From positions 1-11,815 of the forward strand of contig CBDUQN010000095.1 in NCBI GenBank assembly GCA_965369375.1: DNA of 11,815 bases, written 5' to 3'. The position numbers were made by a program, and so were the translations under genes. This document shows positions 1-10,500 of the stretch, in pieces. This DNA comes from CBDUQN01 sp965369375 (GTDB lineage: Bacteria > Krumholzibacteriota > Krumholzibacteriia > Krumholzibacteriales > Krumholzibacteriaceae). Position 1 is the stretch's first letter; the number at the start of each line of letters is the position of its first letter. The notes beneath the pieces were generated by a model, which was given only the letters and a program-made list of their open reading frames with translations, ran no database searches and was not told where the DNA came from.

Positions 1-54
1 AATCGTACCTACATTCACATGCGGCTTCGTCCTCTCAAATTTCGCCTTCACCAT
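1..54 (-). CDS. tuf: Elongation factor Tu, N-terminal fragment (runs off left edge)
   Basis: Only the first 18 codons are in the window. They read MVKAKFERTKPHVNVGTI, which is the characteristic EF-Tu N-terminus just before the first GTP-binding loop (GHVDHGK, outside the window). EF-Tu delivers aminoacyl-tRNA to the ribosomal A site as a GTP complex in the cytoplasm. The ATG lies at 52-54 and is preceded by a perfect AGGAGG (62-67) with 7 bases of spacing, so the start is well supported. The gene begins 18 bp after the fusA stop, with the Shine-Dalgarno sequence inside that spacer, so it is almost certainly co-transcribed with fusA. The order rpsL-rpsG-fusA-tuf is the classical str operon. 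Whether the rest of the gene is intact cannot be seen. Confidence 0.93.
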   Translation of the reverse strand, partial: MVKAKFERTKPHVNVGTI

Positions 55-72
55 GGAAGTTCCTCCTTTGCC

Positions 73-2154
73 CTACGCCGTGCCACTCACGTGACCCAGC
101 TTGCCTGCGACTATCTCCTTCGGCACCTGGTCATAATGTGAGAATTGCATGCTGAAAATCGCTCTACCCTGCGTTAGGGAACGGAGAGCGGTCGCATAGC
201 CGAACATATCTGAAAGGGGCGCTCTCGCTGAAATCACATGAGCTTCGGCCCTCTGGAACATCCCTTCCACCTTGCCCCTACGAACATTAATGTCATTGAG
301 AACATCTCCGATGTACTCCATCGGGAGCACGACTTCAAGATCCATGATCGGTTCGAGCAGCACCGGATCGGCCTTTCTCACGCCGTCCGAAAATGCCTTG
401 CCCGCCGCTATGCGGAAGGCAAGATCCGTCGAGTCGACCTCATGGAATGAGCCGTCCACGAGGGCGACCTTTACGTCGATCACCGGAAACCCTCCAATCG
501 GCCCACTTCCCATCGATTCCTTCACTCCATCCTTGACATACGGAATGAACTGCTTCGGTATTCCCTGGCCCGAGAGCCTGCTCTCGAAGCTGAATCCCTG
601 GCCGGGGGCGGGTTCGAGCTCCAGAACGACATGTCCGTATTGACCCTTCCCACCGCTCTGCCGCACGAATTTGCCTTCCGCGCGGTAGCTGTTTGATATC
701 GTCTCCTTGTAGGCGACCTGCGGCTTTCCCACGTTTGCCTTGACGCTGAACTCTCTGAGCATCCGATCGACAAGTATCTCCAGATGAAGCTCCCCCATCC
801 CCGATATCAGCGTCTGCCCCGTCTCCTTGTCCAACCGCACCCGGAAGGTGGGATCCTCGTCGCTGAGACGTTTCATGGCGTCTCGAAGTTTGTCCTCATC
901 CGCTTTCGTCTTCGGCTCTATCGCCACCGAGATCACCGGCTCGGGGAACTCCATCATCTCGAGTTGCACCACATGCTTCGGATCGCTGAGCGTATCGCCC
1001 GTGGCGGAGTGTTTGAGTCCCACCACCGCAACGATATCTCCCGTAAAGATCTCGGTGATATCTTCGCGCTTGTTCGCGTGCATCCGCAAGATCCGCTGGA
1101 ACCGCTCTTTCTTTCGATTGTGAGAATTCACGACCTGCATTCCCCTCTCGAGCGTCCCGCTGTATACCCGCAGGTAATGGAGCCGGCCGACGTACGGATC
1201 GGTCACTACCTTGAAAACGAGCGCCGAAAAGGGCTCGCCGTCCTCCGACTTGCGCCCCTCCTCCTTATTCGTAAAGGGATTGGTGCCCGTTACCGCAGGT
1301 ATATCGGTCGGATCCGGAAGGTACCAGTTCACCGCGTCGAGCAGCATCTGGACACCCTTGTTCCTGAAGGCTGCGCCGCACAGCACGGGAATGATCTTTG
1401 TCTCGATTACCGCCTTGCGCAGCGCCGCGCGGACGGCGCTCTCCAAGACCTCCGAGCCGTCGATCACATGATGGAGTATATCCTCATCGTAATCGGCAAG
1501 CGCGGCGAGGAGCCTTTCACGCGCCTCGCTGCTCTGATCGAGCAGGTCCCGGGGGATATCGTTCTCGTAGAATTTCGCTCCAAGACTCTCTTCGTCGTAG
1601 AAAACGGCCCTCATCGTTATCAAATCAATAATCCCGGTAAAAAGCTCTCCGCTTCCAACCGGGATCTGAATCGGAATCGCATTTGCTCCGAGCCGATCGT
1701 GCATCATCTTCACGACATTGGGGAAATCGGCGCCCATGCGGTCCATCTTGTTGACGAAGGCCAGCCTCGGAATATGATACCGGTCCGCCTGCCTCCAGAC
1801 CGTCTCTGACTGAGGCTCGACACCGCCGACCCCGCAAAATATCGCGATTACCCCGTCGAGAACGCGCAGGCTCCGCTCGACCTCCACGGTGAAATCAACG
1901 TGCCCGGGAGTGTCGATGATATTTATACGGTGATCCTTCCAGAAGCAGGTGGTCGCGGCCGAGGTAATCGTAATCCCCCGTTCGCGCTCCTGCGCCATCC
2001 AGTCCATCACCGCACTCCCCTCATGCACCTCTCCCATCCGGTTAACCTTGCCGGTATAATAGAGTATCCGTTCCGTGAGGGTCGTCTTGCCCGCATCGAT
2101 ATGCGCCGCTATACCTATATTGCGCGTCTTATCGAGCGGAAATTCTCTGGGCAT
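73..2154 (-). CDS. fusA: Elongation factor G (EF-G), ribosomal translocase
   Basis: This 693-residue protein has the normal length and domain order of bacterial EF-G, the cytoplasmic GTPase that drives translocation of tRNA and mRNA after peptide bond formation. All GTPase motifs are present: P-loop AHIDAGKTT (17-25), switch I with ERGITIT (58-64), DTPGH (81-85), NKMD (135-138) and a G5-like CGAAF (259-263). Domain II begins at about residue 290. Domain IV carries the tip-loop region FHEVDSTDLAF, and the C-terminal domain V ends FSHYDQVPKEIVAGKLG followed by a short tail. The ATG at 2152-2154 is preceded by GAGAGG with 4-5 bases of spacing. It looks like a canonical elongation EF-G rather than a paralogue such as TetM, LepA or a second EF-G, as expected from its place between rpsG and tuf. 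It is separated from rpsG by an unusually long 244-bp leader able to fold over the start region, which suggests its own translational control (inference). Confidence 0.98.
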   Translation of the reverse strand: MPREFPLDKTRNIGIAAHIDAGKTTLTERILYYTGKVNRMGEVHEGSAVMDWMAQERERGITITSAATTCFWKDHRINIIDTPGHVDFTVEVERSLRVLDGVIAIFCGVGGVEPQSETVWRQADRYHIPRLAFVNKMDRMGADFPNVVKMMHDRLGANAIPIQIPVGSGELFTGIIDLITMRAVFYDEESLGAKFYENDIPRDLLDQSSEARERLLAALADYDEDILHHVIDGSEVLESAVRAALRKAVIETKIIPVLCGAAFRNKGVQMLLDAVNWYLPDPTDIPAVTGTNPFTNKEEGRKSEDGEPFSALVFKVVTDPYVGRLHYLRVYSGTLERGMQVVNSHNRKKERFQRILRMHANKREDITEIFTGDIVAVVGLKHSATGDTLSDPKHVVQLEMMEFPEPVISVAIEPKTKADEDKLRDAMKRLSDEDPTFRVRLDKETGQTLISGMGELHLEILVDRMLREFSVKANVGKPQVAYKETISNSYRAEGKFVRQSGGKGQYGHVVLELEPAPGQGFSFESRLSGQGIPKQFIPYVKDGVKESMGSGPIGGFPVIDVKVALVDGSFHEVDSTDLAFRIAAGKAFSDGVRKADPVLLEPIMDLEVVLPMEYIGDVLNDINVRRGKVEGMFQRAEAHVISARAPLSDMFGYATALRSLTQGRAIFSMQFSHYDQVPKEIVAGKLGHVSGTA

Positions 2155-2157
2155 TTT

Positions 2158-2205
2158 GCCTCTCTTTTCCGGGGCCCGAAACCTTCCACCCCGGTTTAAG
2201 GAGGC
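2158..2205 (-). promoter_or_regulatory. Predicted stem-loop sequestering the fusA ribosome-binding site
   Basis: On the transcript, GCCTCCTT (2205-2198) can pair with AAGAGAGGC (2166-2158), which contains the fusA Shine-Dalgarno sequence. This gives five pairs, one bulged A, then three pairs. Directly inside, CCGGGG (2194-2189) pairs perfectly with CCCCGG (2174-2169) around a 14-base loop, separated from the outer helix by AAA on one side and AA on the other. Together these form an almost continuous 14-bp stem whose base hides the ribosome-binding site five bases before the ATG. A competing weaker helix, AAACC with GGTTT, shares bases with the inner stem. The pairing is read directly from the sequence; its use as a translational switch is inferred, and no ligand or protein partner can be named. 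Confidence 0.45.
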
Positions 2206-2287
2206 GGGCAGGGTCAGGCGGTCCGCAGGCGGTTGATGCTGCTAAAGCAAGTCTGCCTTTTATTCATCTATATTATCCCTCACCCTC

Positions 2288-2320
2288 GTTGGCCTCCGCT
2301 CGAAACGGGCGGACACCAAC
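2288..2320 (-). promoter_or_regulatory. Strong hairpin in the rpsG-fusA leader
   Basis: On the transcript the outer arms GTTGG (2320-2316) and CCAAC (2292-2288) pair perfectly. An internal loop TGT/AGG follows, then CCGCCCG (2312-2306) against CGAGCGG (2302-2296) with one C-A mismatch and a 3-base loop. No U-tract follows, so this is not an intrinsic terminator. The segment GGAGGC in its 3' arm (2297-2292) is also complementary to GCCTCC (2205-2200), the anti-Shine-Dalgarno strand of the hairpin upstream of fusA. The two structures could therefore be alternatives. The role is inferred; the complementarity is seen. Confidence 0.4.
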
Positions 2321-2361
2321 CTGGATTCTTCACATCCACCCCACCAAAAGCTCTATAGAAA

Positions 2362-2391
2362 CCCGATGAGTCTTTCAGTCAGTCTCGCGGG
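2362..2391 (-). promoter_or_regulatory. Weak hairpin just after the rpsG stop, possible attenuator
   Basis: Eight bases after the rpsG stop codon (2399-2401), CCCG (2391-2388) can pair with CGGG (2365-2362). Inside it GAG..CT pairs with AG..CTC across one A-A mismatch, around a 7-base loop. It is followed by TTTC and then a mixed A/T-rich stretch rather than a clean run of U. It might slow polymerase or protect the 3' end of rpsL-rpsG mRNA, but it is too imperfect to call a terminator. The transcript probably continues into fusA. Confidence 0.25.
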
Positions 2392-2398
2392 ATTCTGT

Positions 2399-2869
2399 CT
2401 ACCATCTGTAATGAGCAAACGCCTTGTTGGCTTCGGCCATCCTGTGCGTGTCTTCGCGCTTCTTGACCGACGGTCCGTCGTGCTTGTACGCAAGAAGAAT
2501 CTCGCCAGCGAGCCTCTCGGCCATCGTATTCTCCGGCCGCTGCTTCGCGAACGATATTATCCAGCGCATTGCGAGGGCGAGGCGGCGACCGGACCTGACC
2601 TCTATTGGAACCTGGTACGTTGCGCCTCCGACACGCCGGGATGTTACTTCAAGAACCGGCCTTACATTGTCGATCGCCTTTTTGATAACCTCGAGCCCGT
2701 TCTGTCCCGTTTTCTTTTCGATGATATCTATGGCGTCATATACGATTCGCTCGGCAACGCTCTTTTTCCCGCGACGCATGATATAATTTATAAACCGGGC
2801 GAGCAGCGTATCGCCGTACTTCGGATCGGGCAATATCGTTCGCTTGACAACTTCTCTTCTTCGAGGCAC
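2399..2869 (-). CDS. rpsG: 30S ribosomal protein S7
   Basis: A 156-residue protein with the full S7 pattern: N-terminal MPRRREV with the basic segment KRTILPDPKYGD, central SRRVGGATYQVPIEV (about 77-91), AMRWI, and the diagnostic C-terminus KREDTHRMAEANKAFAHYRW. S7 binds the 3' major domain of 16S rRNA, nucleates assembly of the 30S head and lies near the E site. The length equals the usual bacterial form of about 156 residues. The start is GTG at 2867-2869, chosen because the protein then begins exactly like S7. An AAGGGAG Shine-Dalgarno sequence overlaps the rpsL stop, nine bases upstream. Only 14 bp separate it from rpsL, so the two are likely translationally coupled. In E. coli S7 represses its operon by binding a longer rpsL-rpsG spacer; that site cannot exist in this form here. 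Confidence 0.98.
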   Translation of the reverse strand: MPRRREVVKRTILPDPKYGDTLLARFINYIMRRGKKSVAERIVYDAIDIIEKKTGQNGLEVIKKAIDNVRPVLEVTSRRVGGATYQVPIEVRSGRRLALAMRWIISFAKQRPENTMAERLAGEILLAYKHDGPSVKKREDTHRMAEANKAFAHYRW

Positions 2870-2883
2870 TTCGCTGGTCTCCC

Positions 2884-3273
2884 TTACGTCGGTAGGGCGG
2901 TCCTCTTCGGCCGCTTGACGCCATACTTCGAGCGGCCCTTGGTTCTTCCATCGACACCGCTCGTATCGAGCGTTCCCCGGATTATGTGGTAACGGACGCC
3001 CGGCAGATCCTTCACACGACCCCCCCGTATAAGGACGATCGAGTGTTCCTGCAAGTTATGCCCCTCACCGGGGATATACGCAGTCACTTCATAATTGTTC
3101 GAAAGCCGCACCCTGGCCACTTTTCTGATCGCGGAGTTCGGCTTTTTCGGTGTCGACGTATAGACGCGGGTGCAGACCCCCCGTTTCTGCGGACAGGCCT
3201 GCAGAGCGGGGGCGCTCGTCTTCTTCTTGATATTTTTTCTGCCTTTACGTACCAGCTGATTAATAGTCGGCAC
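2884..3273 (-). CDS. rpsL: 30S ribosomal protein S12
   Basis: A 129-residue protein matching S12 throughout: MPTINQLVRKGR, TSTPKKPNSAIRKVARVRL, EGHNLQEHSIVLIRGGRVKDLPGVRYH and RSKYGVKRPK. S12 sits at the decoding centre of the 30S subunit and controls tRNA selection accuracy. The residues where streptomycin-resistance changes usually occur are wild type (Lys43 and Lys88), and Asp89, the residue methylthiolated by RimO in other bacteria, is present. The C-terminus has a short extra RTALPT tail, making it a few residues longer than the E. coli protein. The start is GTG at 3271-3273, preceded by TGAGGT seven bases upstream; no in-frame ATG would fit the conserved N-terminus. It is the first gene of the str block and has a promoter candidate about 90-115 bp upstream. 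Confidence 0.98.
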   Translation of the reverse strand: MPTINQLVRKGRKNIKKKTSAPALQACPQKRGVCTRVYTSTPKKPNSAIRKVARVRLSNNYEVTAYIPGEGHNLQEHSIVLIRGGRVKDLPGVRYHIIRGTLDTSGVDGRTKGRSKYGVKRPKRTALPT

Positions 3274-3361
3274 CGTTGATACCTCATTAAGTCTAGTTTT
3301 TCACATAGATTACGCACCCTTACCGTCTTTTGTGCACGCTGGAACCAGGATGCGAAATTTC

Positions 3362-3402
3362 AAGTTAACGAAATGTTATCTTCTTGTCAAGTAAATAATT
3401 TA
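3362..3402 (-). promoter_or_regulatory. Sigma70-type promoter candidate for rpsL-rpsG-fusA-tuf
   Basis: Reading leftward, a perfect -35 box TTGACA (3390-3385) is followed by a 17-base spacer and TAACTT (3367-3362) as the -10 box, which keeps the T, A and final T of the consensus. Immediately upstream of the -35 box is an A/T-only stretch (3402-3392) resembling an UP element, as expected for a strong ribosomal-protein promoter. Transcription would start near 3354-3356, giving a leader of about 80 bases before rpsL. The leader contains a small GCA...CTGG/CCAG...TGC hairpin near its 5' end. The box sequences are seen; activity is inferred. Confidence 0.6.
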
Positions 3403-3425
3403 GCTCGGTTTTCCTGATTTAGGAG

Positions 3426-3449
3426 GGTTCTTCGTCCCGAGAAGAAACC
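3426..3449 (-). promoter_or_regulatory. Hairpin after rpoC without U-tract
   Basis: GGTTTCTTC (3449-3441) pairs with GAAGAACC (3433-3426) with a single bulged T and a 7-base loop, about 30 bases after the rpoC stop codon. The following transcript bases are CTCCTAAATCAGG, with no run of U, so it does not qualify as a Rho-independent terminator. It could be a pause, processing or 3'-stabilising site between the rpoBC and str blocks, or simply part of read-through RNA. Confidence 0.3.
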
Positions 3450-3478
3450 GGCCGATTATTCGAGCCTCCCGCCCCCCT

Positions 3479-7582
<4,104 letters not shown>

Positions 7583-7590
7583 CGGAATCG

Positions 7591-7596
7591 CCTCCT
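7591..7596 (-). promoter_or_regulatory. Perfect Shine-Dalgarno sequence that fixes the rpoC start
   Basis: AAAGGAGG follows the TAA stop of rpoB (7597-7599) with no gap, the stop sharing its last A-residues with the motif. In the rpoC frame the only start-like codons within reach are ATT at 7588-7586 (2 bases away, too close) and CTG at 7582-7580 (8 bases, optimal). The site therefore argues for initiation just downstream of rpoB rather than at the ATG inside rpoB. Confidence 0.75.
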
Positions 7597-10500
7597 TTAT
7601 TCTCTGTCGAGCTGGACATCGAGACACAGGCTCTGCAACTCTTTGATAAGAACGTTGAACGCTTCCGGCAATCCGGGTTCGGGCGTGTTCTCACCCTTCA
7701 CGATAGCTTCGTATACTCGGCTTCGCCCCTGCACGTCGTCGGACTTGACGGTGAGAAGCTCCTGGAGGCTGTATGCGGCTCCGTACGCTTCGAGGGCCCA
7801 TACCTCCATCTCACCGAAACGCTGTCCGCCGAACTGCGCCTTGCCGCCGAGGGGCTGCTGGGATACAAGCGAATACGGCCCGATTGACCGCGCATGTATC
7901 TTGTCATCGACGAGATGTGAAAGTTTCATCATATAGATATATCCAACGGTGATCTCCTCATCGAACGGCTCTCCGTTGATACCGTCATACAGAGTGGTCT
8001 TGCCGCTTTCGGGAAGCCCCGCCTCCTTGAGCGCCTTCTTGATCTCGGGAATAGTCGCGCCGTCGAAAACGGGCGTGGCGACACGGTACCCCATCTTATG
8101 GGCCGCCCAGCCGAGATGCGTCTCGAGTATCTGCCCGACATTCATACGGCTCGGCACGCCGAGAGGATTGAGAATGATCTCGACCGGCGTTCCGTCGGCG
8201 AGATGAGGCATGTCCTCTTCGGGGACGATCCGCGAGACAACACCCTTGTTTCCGTGACGGCCGGCCATCTTGTCTCCGACCGATATCTTGCGCTTGCGGG
8301 CGATGTAGACCTTTATGAGCTTGCTCACGCCGGGCGGAAGCTCGTCCCCGCGCATGACCCGCTCGATTTCCTTCTCATACCTGCTCTCGACCTTGTCGAT
8401 CGCTCTCGCCGCTGATTCCAAGAGGGATTGAAGCTTCGTATCGACTTTGGAATTCTTGACAATGGGGAGCCCCCAGTGCAGGTGGTCGACATCGATGCTG
8501 TGCAGGAGCTTTTCCGTTATCTTCCTGCCGGCCCGCGCCTGCAACTCGCCGGTCTCCGAGTGAATGATCTTCTCTGTGGTCTGACCGAGCATGAGCTTCT
8601 CGAGCCTTTCGTTGCGGCGCTCCTTTATATGCTCTATCTCGAGCTCCTTCTGACGGACCAGATCCTGCACCTTTTTCTTCTCGTGGCTCTTCGCGCGCTC
8701 GTCACGCTCCTTGCGGGAGAAAATCTTGATATCCACCACGATGCCGTCCATGCCGGGAGGCGCCTTGAGCGAGGCGTCACGAACGTCGCCCGCCTTCTCG
8801 CCGAAGATCGCCTTGAGCAGCCGCTCCTCGGGGCTGAGCTCCGTCTCTCCCTTCGGTGTCACCTTTCCGACGAGAATATCTCCCGCCTTCACCCGCGCGC
8901 CGATTCTAACGATGCCGTCCGCGTCTAGGTTGGTGAGCATATCTTCGCTGACATTGGGGATCTCACGCGTTATCTCCTCCAACCCCGCCTTGGTGTCGCG
9001 GACCTGCGTTTCGAACTCTTCGATATGAATCGATGTGTAGATATCGTCCTTGACGAGCCTCTCGCTGATGATGATCGCATCCTCGAAGTTGTAGCCGCGC
9101 CAAGGCATGAAAGCCACGAGAACGTTCTTGCCGAGCGCGATCTCGCCGGCCTCAGTGGCTGATCCATCGGCGATGATGTCACCCTTCTTGATCTTCTGTC
9201 CGACTTCGACGATCGGTTCCTGGTTGATGCACGTATCCTGATTGGACCGCTGGAACTTTGTGAGCTTGTACTCGTCGACTCCGCCGAATCCGGTGAAATC
9301 ATCGAGTCCCTCGTCCTCCTTGCGGGAGCTGTAACTGATCCTTACGGAATCGGCCATCACGCTCTCGACGCGGCCGCTTCTCTTCGCGATTGCGAGCACG
9401 CCCGAATCGTACGCGATCTTCCCCTCGAGGCCGGTGCCGACGAGGGGGGACTCGGCCTTGAGCAGCGGTACCGCCTGACGCTGCATGTTGCATCCCATGA
9501 GCGCCCTGTTCGCGTCATCGTGCTCGAGGAACGGTATCAATGCCGCGGCAGCACTCACGAGCTGCTGCGGGGAAACATCCATGTAATCGACCTTTTTCGG
9601 ATCCACAACGACGAAATCCCCCCGGTGACGGGCCATCACCGTCTGATTGAGGAATACTCCCTTCTTGTCGAGGGGCTCATTGGCATGCGCGATAATGAGT
9701 TCGTCTTCCCGGTCGGCGGAGAGCATCTCGAATGCCTCGAGAGCGATCCCCTTGCGCACCTTCCGGTACGGCGTCTCGAGGAAACCGAACTCATTGACCC
9801 GTGCATAAGTGGCCATCGAGGTTATGAGCCCTATATTCGGACCCTCAGGTGTCTCGATGGGGCACATGCGGCCGTAATGCGTAAAATGAACGTCACGCAC
9901 CTCGAAACCTGCCCGCTCCCTCGTAAGGCCGCCGGGCCCGAGCGCCGAGAGGCGACGTTTGTGTGTCAATTCGGCAAGCGGATTCGTTTGATCCATGAAC
10001 TGCGAAAGCTGACTGCTCCCGAAGAATGACTGGATAACAGCGCTGATGGTGCGGGCGTTGACGAGATCGTACGGTGTGGGATTATCCGTCTCCCGTATCG
10101 TCATGCGCTCGCGGATGATCCGCGCCATACGGGCGAGACCGACGGAGAACTGATTTGCAAGGAGCTCGCCGACCGAGCGTATCCGGCGATTGCCGAGATG
10201 ATCGATGTCGTCGACGGGTCCGTCGATTTCCTTGATGTAGATCAGGTTCGCGACAACGGCGAGGAAATCCTTCTCGGTGAGCGTCGTGGTATCGAGCGGC
10301 ACATCGATCCCGAGCCTGCTGTTTATCTTGTATCGACCGACGTTCGCGAGATTGTACCGCTTCGGATTGAAGAAAAGCCTGTCGAGCAGCGCCTTGGCTG
10401 TATCGACGTTCGGGGGATCACCGGGGCGCATCAGATTGTAGATTCGCTTGAGCGCGTCCTCCTGATTTTTCGTCGGATCCTTCTCGATCGTCTTGAGGAT

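Noticed and set aside
455..485. Rifampicin or streptomycin resistance substitutions in RpoB and RpsL (numbers here are RpoB residues, not bases)
   Set aside because: All commonly altered positions (RpoB Gln461, Asp464, His474, Ser479; RpsL Lys43, Lys88) carry the sensitive wild-type residues.
784..1809. A 341-codon open frame on the plus strand, opposite fusA
   Set aside because: It is in the same in-register antisense frame as fusA, with low-complexity charged composition and no plausible ribosome-binding site or domain. It is explained by avoidance of TTA, CTA and TCA codons in fusA.
2366..2992. Plus-strand open frame across rpsG and the end of rpsL
   Set aside because: It is an antisense frame in register with rpsG and overlaps two fully conserved ribosomal protein genes. 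No independent coding evidence is visible.
3426..3449. Rho-independent terminator between rpoC and rpsL
   Set aside because: The stem is present but no U-run follows on the transcript, so termination is not supported; it is listed only as a hairpin.
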